From Flavobacteriaceae bacterium (lineage in GTDB: Bacteria > Bacteroidota > Bacteroidia > Flavobacteriales > Flavobacteriaceae), in contig PAQB01000009.1 of the NCBI GenBank assembly GCA_002709185.1, forward strand, positions 1 to 33,726: a DNA stretch of 33,726 nucleotides, written 5' to 3'. Below, piece after piece: positions 1-9,200 of this stretch; within the stretch, counting starts at the first letter, position 1, and the number at the start of each line of letters is the position of its first letter. The position numbers were made by a program, and so were the translations under genes. The notes below the pieces were generated by a model that worked only from the letters and a program-made list of their open reading frames with translations, searched no databases and was not told where the DNA came from.

Positions 1-73
1 GTCATTAACTCAGTTGGTTCAGAGTGTTACCTTGACAGGGTAGAAGTCACTGGTTCGAATCCAGTATGACCCA
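1..73 (+). tRNA. tRNA-Val (anticodon GAC), 5' end cut by window edge
   Basis: The sequence folds as a tRNA. The anticodon stem is 27-31 with 39-43, the seven-base loop is 32-38, and the anticodon GAC is at 34-36, so it reads the valine codon GUC (and GUU by wobble). The T arm has a five-base-pair stem around the TTCGAAT loop. The 3' acceptor strand at 66-72 would pair with GGGTCAT, of which only GTCAT lies inside the window, so two 5' bases are missing at the left edge. The discriminator is A at 73. CCA is not encoded and must be added after transcription. Confidence 0.93.
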
Positions 74-140
74 CAAAAAAATAAACCCATTTCAAACAAT
101 TTGGTCTTTACAATTTGTTAATTTTTAATTCTGAAAAAAT

Positions 141-2468
141 ATGTATTTCACGTTGAATAAAATCAATTTTACTACAATTGTGCTATGCATTGCTTCCAAT
201 CTTTTATCACAAGAGAACCTGAACAATAGCAAGTTTAAACAATTGCACGAAGAACTTCCAACGCCTAATGTTTACAGAACTGCCAGTGGGGCACCAGGGC
301 ATGAATACTACCAACAAACTGCAGATTATTTGATAGATGTAGAGCTGGATGAAGTCAATAACATTATTCATGGAAAAGAAACCATCACCTATACCAATAA
401 TTCTCCAGACGTCCTGAGTTATCTTTGGGTACAATTGGATCAAAATATTCGCGCAAAAAACTCGCACGGACAACTCACTTCCACTAGCAGTATGGGCAAT
501 GAAATGAGTTTTGGAAGTATCAAAAGAATGCACGATCGCATGAATTTTGACGGTGGCTTCAAGCTTGAAAAGGTGACGGATACAAATAACAAAAACCTCT
601 CTTACAAGATCAATGAAACCATGATGCGGATAGAACTCCCAAAGGCACTAAAAAAGGGGCAATCATTTTCGTTCAAGATAAATTACCACTATAACATTAA
701 TGACAGACTTAAAATTGGGGGACGAAGTGGTTATGAGTACTTTGAAAAAGAAGGAAATTCAATATACACCATTGCCCAGTTTTTCCCCAGAATGGCAGTA
801 TACAATGAAGTTGAAGGCTGGCAAAACAAACAATTTATTGGCAATGGGGAGTTTACACTACCTTTCGGGGATTATAAAGTAAGCATTACCGTTCCAAGTG
901 ACCACATCGTGGCTGCCACTGGAGAACTCAAAAATCACACCTCCGTATTAAGTAAAAAACAAATTGAAAGGCTAGACAAGGCAAAAAATAATTACACAGA
1001 TCCTGAAATTATTGTTACGCAAAAGGAAGCAGAGCTCAATGAAAAAACCAAAAGCAATTCAAAAAAGACTTGGGTTTTTGAAGCAGAAAATGTGAGAGAC
1101 TTTGGATGGGCGAGCTCTAGGAAATTCATATGGGATGCCATGGCTGTAGATATTGCAGGCAAAAGGGTAATGGCCTACAGTTACTACCCGAAAGAAGGAA
1201 ATCCACTTTGGGAACAGTATTCAACCAGAGCCGTTGCTCACACACTTAAAACCTATTCCAAGTACACCATAGATTACATTTATCCGCAAGCCACATCAGT
1301 TCATGCCAAATCCATTGGTATGGAATATCCTATGATTTGTTTTAATTTCGGAAGACCGGAAGAAGATGGGACCTATTCTGAGAGAACAAAATACCGCATG
1401 ATTGGTGTCATTATTCACGAGGTTGGTCATAATTTCTTTCCCATGATTATAAATTCTGATGAACGCCAATGGACATGGATGGATGAAGGTCTAAACAGCT
1501 TTGTAGAATACCTTACGGAACAAGAATTTGAGAGAGATTATCCTTCAAGACGAGGGCCTCCAGAAAATATTGTTCAATACATGAAAGGAGATAAAAGCGG
1601 AATTGTACCCATCATGACAAATTCTGAATCTATTTTGCAATTTGGCAACAATGCGTACGGGAAACCTGCCACGGCGCTCAATATTTTAAGAGAAACGATT
1701 ATGGGCAGAGAGTTGTTTGACTATGCCTTTAAAACGTACAGTGAAAGATGGGCATTTAAACACCCTACGCCAGCAGATTTCTTTAGAACCATGGAAGATG
1801 CCAGTGCCGTCGATCTTGATTGGTTTTGGAGAGGTTGGTTTTACACCAATGATTGTGTGGACATTTCTTTAGACCAAGTGAACTGGTTTAAAATAAATAC
1901 TGCCAATCCTGATATTGAAAACCCGATCGCAAAAAATCAAAAAGAAAAAAACAGCACCTATATTGGTAAAAAACGCGATGCTACTTCCATTTCTAAAACA
2001 GTGACTGAAAAAGATAAAGGTGCAGTAGATTTTTACACGACTTATGACCCCTTTAGAACCGATGCTTTAGACAGACAAGACTATGATGAATTTCTAAATA
2101 CTCTTGATGAAGAGGAAAAGGCATTTTTAAATTCTGATAAAAACTACTACGAACTACAGTTTTCAAATGTTGGAGGGCTTGTGATGCCCATCATTCTGGA
2201 ATTTACTTACACAGACGGAACCCAAGAAATTGTGAGAATTCCAGCAGAAATATGGAAAAGAAACAACGAAAAAATCAAAAAAGTATTTATTCTGGACAAG
2301 GAATTAGTCAATGTCAAACTGGATCCATTCTTAGAAACTGCGGATGTTGATTTGAATAATAATTATTGGCCTCCAAGAACTGAACCAACGCGTTTCCAAC
2401 TCTTTAAGCGCGATGAAGAAACGCTTGAAAATCCCATGCAAAGAGCCGAAAGAGCTAAAAAACAATAA
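141..2468 (+). CDS. Exported M1 family metallopeptidase (aminopeptidase N-like)
   Basis: A 775-residue gluzincin. The zinc site is HEVGH at residues 426-430 with the third ligand E449, which fits HExxH-x18-E exactly. The GMEYP sequence about 30 residues upstream matches the substrate-binding GAMEN motif of M1 enzymes in degenerate form. An N-terminal hydrophobic stretch (about residues 8-24) ending in LLSQ looks like a signal peptide, so the enzyme probably acts in the periplasm or at the cell surface on peptides. The family usually has an N-terminal beta-sandwich and a central catalytic domain, and the length fits. There is no T9SS sorting domain at the C-terminus. The specific substrate cannot be told from sequence. 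The next gene (DUF6702-like) starts 26 bp after the stop and is probably co-transcribed. An imperfect -7 box lies near 110-118. Confidence 0.9.
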   Translation: MYFTLNKINFTTIVLCIASNLLSQENLNNSKFKQLHEELPTPNVYRTASGAPGHEYYQQTADYLIDVELDEVNNIIHGKETITYTNNSPDVLSYLWVQLDQNIRAKNSHGQLTSTSSMGNEMSFGSIKRMHDRMNFDGGFKLEKVTDTNNKNLSYKINETMMRIELPKALKKGQSFSFKINYHYNINDRLKIGGRSGYEYFEKEGNSIYTIAQFFPRMAVYNEVEGWQNKQFIGNGEFTLPFGDYKVSITVPSDHIVAATGELKNHTSVLSKKQIERLDKAKNNYTDPEIIVTQKEAELNEKTKSNSKKTWVFEAENVRDFGWASSRKFIWDAMAVDIAGKRVMAYSYYPKEGNPLWEQYSTRAVAHTLKTYSKYTIDYIYPQATSVHAKSIGMEYPMICFNFGRPEEDGTYSERTKYRMIGVIIHEVGHNFFPMIINSDERQWTWMDEGLNSFVEYLTEQEFERDYPSRRGPPENIVQYMKGDKSGIVPIMTNSESILQFGNNAYGKPATALNILRETIMGRELFDYAFKTYSERWAFKHPTPADFFRTMEDASAVDLDWFWRGWFYTNDCVDISLDQVNWFKINTANPDIENPIAKNQKEKNSTYIGKKRDATSISKTVTEKDKGAVDFYTTYDPFRTDALDRQDYDEFLNTLDEEEKAFLNSDKNYYELQFSNVGGLVMPIILEFTYTDGTQEIVRIPAEIWKRNNEKIKKVFILDKELVNVKLDPFLETADVDLNNNYWPPRTEPTRFQLFKRDEETLENPMQRAERAKKQ

Positions 2469-2494
2469 GCTTAAAAAATGATTAAGAAATTGTC

Positions 2495-2995
2495 ATGACA
2501 AAGTCTTTGTTCTTATTAATTTTGTACTCGTTGCTTCCCTTTCACGATTTTCACGTGTCTCATACGACTTTGCATTACAATAAAGCCCAAGAGTCAATAG
2601 AAATAACTGTAAGAGTTGCTATTGATGATTTGGAAAAAAACTTAGAGACAAAAAGTTCTGGCAAATTAAAACTAGGGAGCCCAAAAGAAAATAAATCTTC
2701 CGATCAATACATCAAAAATTATTTCGATCATCATCTTCAAATTTCTATCAATGAAAAAATGGCAGCATACCACTGGATTGGAAAAGAAATAGTAAAGGAC
2801 TTGCACGATATTTATTTGTACTTTGAAATTCCTGATTGTAACCCTAGCGGAAAAATAGAATCTATTACTATCGAAAATACACTTTTCTTAGAAAGGTCGC
2901 ACAAACAAACCAACATCGTATTAGTCGAATTTGGAGATCTAAACTTCAATCTCACCTTTAATAAAGATTATAACAAGGAGAGGGTCGTATTTTAA
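2495..2995 (+). CDS. DUF6702-like exported protein
   Basis: A 166-residue protein with a hydrophobic N-terminus (about residues 4-16) and then HDFHVSHTTLHYN. This is the opening typical of the small DUF6702 family found downstream of M1 peptidases in Flavobacteriia. I recognise the family from pattern memory, not from a search. The body is predicted beta-rich with no catalytic motif that I can see, and its function is unknown. It lies 26 bp behind the M1 peptidase gene in the same direction, which suggests one transcript and perhaps a shared envelope role. It converges on murF with 25 bp between the stops and no clear terminator in the gap. Confidence 0.72.
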   Translation: MTKSLFLLILYSLLPFHDFHVSHTTLHYNKAQESIEITVRVAIDDLEKNLETKSSGKLKLGSPKENKSSDQYIKNYFDHHLQISINEKMAAYHWIGKEIVKDLHDIYLYFEIPDCNPSGKIESITIENTLFLERSHKQTNIVLVEFGDLNFNLTFNKDYNKERVVF

Positions 2996-3020
2996 GTTGA
3001 TAAAACCGTTTAAAAATGCG

Positions 3021-4304
3021 TTAGAGAGAGTCCAATATGGATTCTAGAGCTATACCCCTAGACCCTTTTATCAAAATCAATGCGTCCTTAATAACTAAGG
3101 ATTGGAGCTGATTTCGAAAGGATTCCGTAGTTTTAAAAAAGTTGGCTTTTGACGAATCGTAAGCCAATTCAAAAAAGTGTGAACCTACATAATATGAAGA
3201 TGAAAAATTTAAAGAGTTTACCTCATCAATAACAGCTTGATGCTCTGACTTACTGTGAACACCCAGTTCAAACATATCCCCTAAAATTACAATCTTCAAA
3301 GGGCTTTTCATGGAATTAAAATTATCCAAGGCCACCTCCATACTGCTTGGGTTGGCGTTGTAAGCGTCTAAAATAATGGTATTGGAGCCTTTTTGGATAA
3401 TTTGAGAACGGTTGTTATTTGGGGTGTAAGATGCAATGCCTTTTTTAATATTTTCTAGACTGACTTCAAAAAAACAACCCATGGCAATGGCCGCGGCAGC
3501 ATTGGAGAAATTATAAATCCCAAAAAGCTGACTTTCCATTGTGCACCCCTGTGATTCAAAGCTTATAAATGGGGTTTGAGAGGTCATCGATACTTGAATA
3601 TTGGAACTATTATCTTTTGAAAAAATATTCACGCTCTTATAGTCTCCAATCTGTTGAACTTGCTTTTTATCATCCCCATTTATGAAAACAACACCCTCGT
3701 TACTCTTTAAATAATCGTACAATTCACATTTCCCTTTGACCACGCCTTTAGCACTACCGAAACCTTCCAAATGGGCCTTACCAAAATTAGTGATGTAGCC
3801 GTAGTTAGGGGCCGAAATTTGACAAAGTTTAGCGATTTCTCCGATGTGGTTGGCCCCCATTTCAACGATTCCGATGTCTACTGACGCATCCATTTGAAGT
3901 AAGGTCAGTGGAACTCCAATATGATTGTTGTAATTTCCTAGAGTAGCATGTGTTTTATAGCGCTGGCCCAAAACCGAATTGATCAGTTCTTTTGTGGTTG
4001 TTTTCCCATTACTACCAGTAATAGCAATGATTGGAATATTTAAATATTTGCGATGAAAGTTAGCCAGTTCTTGCAAGGTTATTAAAACATCTGGAACCAA
4101 AATAAAACGCGCATTACTTTGGGATTGTTGTTCATCTATTATACAATAGGAGGCTCCAGAATCCAGGGCCTTTTTTGCAAAATTATTGCCGTTAAAATTA
4201 TCTCCTTTGAGGGCAAAAAAAAGGGCCCCATTAGATATAGAACGCGTGTCTGTAGAAACCACATTGAACTTTAAGAATAACTGATGAAGCTTCTCAATTT
4301 TCAT
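3021..4304 (-). CDS. murF: UDP-N-acetylmuramoyl-tripeptide--D-alanyl-D-alanine ligase
   Basis: A 427-residue Mur ligase that adds D-Ala-D-Ala to UDP-MurNAc-tripeptide with ATP, the last cytoplasmic step in making the peptidoglycan stem peptide. The N-terminal substrate domain carries STDTRSISNGALFFALKG, which is characteristic of MurF (DSR motif region). The ATP P-loop GSNGKTT is at residues 97-103. NYNNHIGVPLTLL and the VEMGANHIGEI motif follow, and DAYNANPSSM near residue 315 is the C-terminal domain signature of MurF. The length is slightly shorter than the E. coli enzyme (about 450). The ATG at 4304 lies only about 13 nt after the U-tract of the gldJ terminator, so expression may depend on read-through or on a promoter overlapping the hairpin. 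Confidence 0.96.
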   Translation of the reverse strand: MKIEKLHQLFLKFNVVSTDTRSISNGALFFALKGDNFNGNNFAKKALDSGASYCIIDEQQSQSNARFILVPDVLITLQELANFHRKYLNIPIIAITGSNGKTTTKELINSVLGQRYKTHATLGNYNNHIGVPLTLLQMDASVDIGIVEMGANHIGEIAKLCQISAPNYGYITNFGKAHLEGFGSAKGVVKGKCELYDYLKSNEGVVFINGDDKKQVQQIGDYKSVNIFSKDNSSNIQVSMTSQTPFISFESQGCTMESQLFGIYNFSNAAAAIAMGCFFEVSLENIKKGIASYTPNNNRSQIIQKGSNTIILDAYNANPSSMEVALDNFNSMKSPLKIVILGDMFELGVHSKSEHQAVIDEVNSLNFSSSYYVGSHFFELAYDSSKANFFKTTESFRNQLQSLVIKDALILIKGSRGIALESILDSL

Positions 4305-4316
4305 GACTTAAATGTA

Positions 4317-4348
4317 CAAAAAAAGTCCCAACATTGAGTTAGGACTTT
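4317..4348 (-). terminator. Intrinsic terminator between gldJ and murF
   Basis: On the minus strand, a stem of AAAGTCCTAAC (4348-4338) pairs with GTTGGGACTTT (4332-4322) around a five-base loop, with one U.G wobble, followed by a run of T residues at 4324-4318. On the plus strand the same position is a C/A mismatch, so the hairpin is better on the minus strand. It sits 22 nt after the gldJ stop and directly before murF. Confidence 0.8.
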
Positions 4349-4370
4349 ATTAGTAATTATAGCTGTAGAA

Positions 4371-6041
4371 TTAATTCTTTGTCTTTTTGTCTCTTGCTTT
4401 GGAACCAACTCTAGACATAGCACATCTGAAGCCAATAAAATCCGTCGCCATATCTTCGGGGTAGAAACGCCTTTGGGCGGGATCTAACCAATATTCTCTG
4501 TCTTTCCACGATCCGCCTTTGTAAACTCGGGCTTGATCATTCACAAGTGAAGTTCTAGTATTAGATTTATCATATTCTCTGTTGAGGGTACCATCTGAAT
4601 TGACTCCTATAGAGTGCTTGGGAGAATCGTACATTTTTCTAGTTATGTCAGCATTCGAGGCCTCGCCTTCTTCGAAATCATCAAAATATTTTGAGGATTG
4701 TTTATCACCATCTCTAAAATTTCGGTTGTCACTTGTATTAAAATTTGTTCGCAAATATGTTTCGTCTTCATCAACTGGGATTTTAACAAGCTGACCTGGG
4801 AAAGATTTTGCAATAATTTTGCCATTGGATAACGTATCAAAACCAAACTGGTCAAAACCTGATACTTTTACAGTTCCATCCTCATCAATTGCATTCTTCG
4901 TATAAATATTTCCCCTATAATAAGCAAAATCACTGAATTCGTCGTCAACAATAGGACGGTAAATGTCTGCAACCCACTCCGCTACATTACCGGCCATATC
5001 ATAAACACCAAAGTCATTTGGGTCATACGACATCACTTCGTTGGTGATGTCAGCGCCATCGTCAGACCATCCTGCAATACCACCATAATCTCCTTTACCT
5101 TGTTTAAAGTTTGCCAATTGATCTCCTTTTATTTTTCTTTCACCAGTTCTTGTATACTGGCCGTTCCATGGGTATTTTTTTCGACCCCGGTAAAGGTTGT
5201 ATTCTCTAAGTCCTGTTAAACCTAAAGCAGCGTATTCCCACTCGGCTTCAGTTGGAAGTCTGTAAGTCATTGGGAGAATCCCCGATTCACGCTTGGCGTA
5301 CAAATTCTTGGGATTGCCATCAGCATCGGTTTGCACCTTTCTTTTTCCACCAGAAAGCACCTCTTCATTGCCTCCAAATGTTTGTGTCGGAGAAATGATA
5401 TAGGTATCGATATCAAAAGTACTCTCCGCATTGGTATCCAAAATGTTTGAATCTCTTTTTAGATACCCTTCTTTTTGAAGCGTCATTTCTGCAACGCGAT
5501 TTGATCGCCATTTGGCATATTCATTGGCCTGTAGCCAACTGACTCCAACGACAGGGTAGTTACGATAAGCAGGGTGTCGTAAGTAATTTTCGACCAAAAT
5601 TTCTGCAGAACCTAGGCGATTTCTCCAAACTAGAGTGTCTGGCAATGCGCCGTAGTAGATGTTGGTATAGGCAGGATTATCCGGCGGGTAAACACGTTTA
5701 ATCCAGTCTAAATACTCTAAAAACATGATATTAGTAACCTCAGTTTCATCAATGTAGAACGATTGAACGTGTTGTTGATTTGGGCTGTTATTCCAGTCGT
5801 GCATGATATCATCTTGAACTTTTCCCATTGTAAAAGTTCCGCCTTCAACAAAGACCAGTCCAGGGGCAGTCTCTTGTTCTTTAAATCTGGTATTGTACTG
5901 AAAACCACCATCTTTAGCATTAATCTGCCAGCCAGTACCTCTTGAAGTGTTACTGTAATTTGAAGAGGATTTACTACAACCTAACATGGACAAGGAAAAA
6001 ATTGCTACTGAGAATAGTCTAAATATCTTGAAATGTTTCAT
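4371..6041 (-). CDS. gldJ: Gliding motility lipoprotein GldJ (T9SS-associated)
   Basis: A 556-residue lipoprotein with a formylglycine-generating-enzyme/sulfatase-modifying-factor (FGE) fold. In Flavobacterium, GldJ is needed for gliding and for stability of other T9SS proteins such as GldK. I chose the start at 6041 (MKHFKIF) because it gives a clean lipoprotein signal with lipobox LGC and lipidated C22. The frame also opens 15 codons upstream at 6086, but this adds a lysine-rich leader. FGE signatures are visible: FVEGGTFTMG near the N-terminus, YRLPTEAEWEYAA in the middle, DMAGNVAEWVAD, and a C-terminal KGGSWKD...GFRCA block. The catalytic role of true FGE enzymes is not expected here. It is divergent from porU, as usual for this locus. 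A terminator follows at 4348-4317. Confidence 0.95.
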   Translation of the reverse strand: MKHFKIFRLFSVAIFSLSMLGCSKSSSNYSNTSRGTGWQINAKDGGFQYNTRFKEQETAPGLVFVEGGTFTMGKVQDDIMHDWNNSPNQQHVQSFYIDETEVTNIMFLEYLDWIKRVYPPDNPAYTNIYYGALPDTLVWRNRLGSAEILVENYLRHPAYRNYPVVGVSWLQANEYAKWRSNRVAEMTLQKEGYLKRDSNILDTNAESTFDIDTYIISPTQTFGGNEEVLSGGKRKVQTDADGNPKNLYAKRESGILPMTYRLPTEAEWEYAALGLTGLREYNLYRGRKKYPWNGQYTRTGERKIKGDQLANFKQGKGDYGGIAGWSDDGADITNEVMSYDPNDFGVYDMAGNVAEWVADIYRPIVDDEFSDFAYYRGNIYTKNAIDEDGTVKVSGFDQFGFDTLSNGKIIAKSFPGQLVKIPVDEDETYLRTNFNTSDNRNFRDGDKQSSKYFDDFEEGEASNADITRKMYDSPKHSIGVNSDGTLNREYDKSNTRTSLVNDQARVYKGGSWKDREYWLDPAQRRFYPEDMATDFIGFRCAMSRVGSKARDKKTKN

Positions 6042-6082
6042 ACTTAATTTTTTGTTTAAAAAGTATTTAAAAAATTGGAATT

Positions 6083-6112
6083 GCAATATAGTAAATATGA
6101 TTTGGTTTGCAA
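6083..6112 (-). promoter_or_regulatory. Possible gldJ promoter
   Basis: On the minus strand, TTG (6112-6110) is followed after 19 bp by TATATTGC (6090-6083). The second box matches TAnnTTTG only in part. The position, about 40 nt before the chosen gldJ start, is suitable. Weak support. Confidence 0.25.
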
Positions 6113-6197
6113 CAAAATTTTAAATCGTTTATGTAAAGTTTAACCTTAAATTCACTAGCTTTTAACAAATAACGGTTTTAATCACGTATTATTATTG

Positions 6198-6236
6198 TAA
6201 TTTTGGAATTCTAGTTGTAATTGCATACTAATTTTG
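6198..6236 (+). promoter_or_regulatory. Possible porU promoter region with two -7 boxes
   Basis: TAATTTTG occurs twice, at 6198-6205 and 6229-6236, each an exact match to the Bacteroidota -7 consensus TAnnTTTG. The first has TTT at 6176-6178 at the right distance for a -33 box (19 bp), and the second has TTG at 6203-6205 with a longer 23 bp spacer. Either could drive porU (start 6258). The rest of the 216 bp gldJ-porU gap shows nothing else. Confidence 0.4.
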
Positions 6237-6257
6237 ACGAACTTCCGTTAAGTGTTC

Positions 6258-9200
6258 ATGAAGAAAATTTCTTTTTTTTTAGCGCTTTGGTCCATTGTAA
6301 TACTGAGTCATTCCCAAACCCAGCGCTTTGAAATTGACTGGAATGGCTCAAAAGTTTTTTCGATTGGGTCAAAACAAATCGAACTCCCCCATTTTAAAGC
6401 AAAAAATTTTAATTTTTCTTTTGAAAAAGGCATCTCTTTCGTCTCGCAATTAGATGACAAAACACCCATCAATTTAAAAAGTGCTAAAATTACAAACCTA
6501 AACACGACTGTAGTTTCAGAATCAGACTTAAAAGATTTAAAATTAAGTCAAATTCCAAAAAATATTCAATTGATAAGCTACAATTCAAATGCAAGAGGTA
6601 AAACCTCTAACACAATTGAAATAAATCCTATTTTCAACGATGAAGGTGTTTTAAAAAAAGTAGAGAATTTCACACTTTCTTTCGCTCCATCCCCAAGCAA
6701 TAGATCATTTAATTCAAGTACTTCTCTACAGAGCTCAGCATTGAAAACAGGCCAATGGTATCGCTTTGCGATTGACACCACAGGAGTGCATAAATTAGAC
6801 AAAGGGTTTTTTGATGCGCTCGGAATCAATACGGATGTAATAAACCCTAAAAGCATCAAAGTTTACGGACATGGTGGGCAGTCATTGCCTTTGGTAAATA
6901 ATGAAACTCAATCTTATGACCTAATTCAAAATGCGATCCAGTTTATTGGAGAGGAAGATGGCGTATTTAATAACGAAGATTATCTGCTTTTTTACGCCAT
7001 TGGCCCTAAATATTTCAATCCTGAAAATAACTCACACATTAATCCTTACAGCGATGTTTGCTATTATTACATCAGGATCGGTGGTGAAAATGGCCTGCGT
7101 ATGAGCACTGCTGAAGAGCCTTTGGGGAGCCCAAATAACACATTCAACACATTTCACGATTATAAATTTTTTGAAAACGATGAATATAATATTGGACAAG
7201 TTGGCCGTCGCTGGTTTGGCCATCGCTTTTATTACGAAAATACGCACACTTTCAATTTTGACTTTCCAAACCTGATCACCAGCAGACCTTTGAACCTTAG
7301 GGTTTATGCCGCTGCTAGCGCAGAGTCAATTACCAATATGGAAATCAAAGCAAACAATTCTGATATTAGCAGTCTTTCGTTTCCTGCTGTTCAATATGGT
7401 ATTCTAGGAACGCAAGACATATTTGACGGAGATATAATCATTAGTACAGACGCTGTAACGATCGACCTATTTTACAATAACAATGGAAACCCATCAGCTA
7501 GGGCGTATATAGACTACATTGCTATGGAAGCTGAAAGAGCGCTAGTGGCCAATGCCCTTCAATTTCAATTCAAGCACAACGATATGCCCTTGCTTAATGG
7601 CATTGGGCAATTTAATATTTCAAGTGCAACTGGAATTGATGAAGTTTGGGATGTAACAGATCCATACAATATATCCTTTTACAGAAATGAATTAAACAGC
7701 GCTGAATTTAGTTTTAAGACCAACTTGGGGCATTCTAAAATTTATCAAGCAGTGGCGTTATCCAATACTTACCGGCCAAGATTGCTTACAAATGCTGCTG
7801 TAGCCAACCAAGATCTAAAAGGGACTGTATTTTTAAATAACGAGGGGCAATTCCAAGACATTGATTATTTAATCATCACTCCAGCGTTTTTAAGCGCCCA
7901 AGCCGAGCGTTTGGCCAATATCAACAGATTAAAAAACAACCTGAATGTAAAAGTTGTCACGCTTGAATCTGTATATACTGAATTTAGCACTGGAATGCAG
8001 GACGTTTCAGCCATTCGAAATCTCGTTAAATATGTCTACGACAATGCCAGCAATCCAAACAACCGCTTGAAGTATTTGTGCCTATTTGGCGATGCTTCAT
8101 TTGATTACAAAGACCGCATTCAAAACAACACTAACATAGCACCCTCTTGGCTTTCAGAAAACAGTTTTAGCTTGACAAGTTCTTTTATTTCTGATGATTT
8201 TTTTGGAATGATGGATGGCTCTGAAGGAAGTATGGCCACTGCAGATAAATTGGATATCGCTGTGGGTAGAATTTTAGCAGAGTCCCCACAACGCGCTAAT
8301 GAAATGGTAGACAAAATTGAATCTTATTACAATGCTGACGCCTACGCCAACTGGCGCAATAACTTTTTATTAATTTCAGACGATGTCGATAAATTAAGTG
8401 ATCGATTTTTACAGCTAACAACCGATGAGATTGCTGAAGATGTTAAAACCTCGAAACCCTTTATAAATGTTAAAAAAATTCACTCTGATTCATTCACGCA
8501 AGAATCATCTGCTGCTGGACAACGTTATCCACAGGTCAATGATGCTATTTTTGATGCCCTTGAGGTGGGTGCTGTGGTTGTAAATTATTTTGGCCATGGA
8601 GGTGAGGACGGATTGGCCTCGGAGCGCATTTTTGATAAAATAAATGCCAAGGCACTCAACAACCCAAGCAAACTTGCTTGTTTTGTAACCGTTACTTGTG
8701 AGTACACCAAATTTGACAATCCGCTTAGAGAAACTGCAGGTGAATTTTTATATTGGAACAAAAGAGGAGGCGCTATCGGACTGATTACAACTACAAGACA
8801 GATTTTTATAAGCGTTGGTATTCAATTTAATGAAACCCTAAGCCAATATTTATTTGATTTCGAAAATAGTCAAACAATGAGCATCGCTGAGGCTTTAAGA
8901 CTGACTAAAAACGACCCCTCAGTTACCAATAATGCACAGCGCAGATTGGTATTCTTCATTGGAGATCCAGCCCTAAAACTTCCATTGGCTGCACCCGAAA
9001 TTATTGCAACAAAACTCAACGGTGAGGACATTACCAATACAAACATCACACTTCAAGCCTTAAGCCCTGCGAAAATTGAAGGTTTTGTCGCCAGTGAACA
9101 AGGAAACATAATAAATAATTACAGTGGTACGCTAACCGCTACAGTATTTGATAAAAGCATCCAAAGGACCACACTAGCTAATGACGGCTCAACTTTTAAT

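Noticed and set aside
109..118. TACAATTTG as a promoter for the M1 peptidase gene
   Set aside because: It has one base too many between TA and TTTG, and no -33 box is at a suitable distance.
207..533. 108-codon antisense frame in the M1 peptidase gene
   Set aside because: It is opposite the conserved N-terminal domain of the peptidase and has no plausible features of its own.
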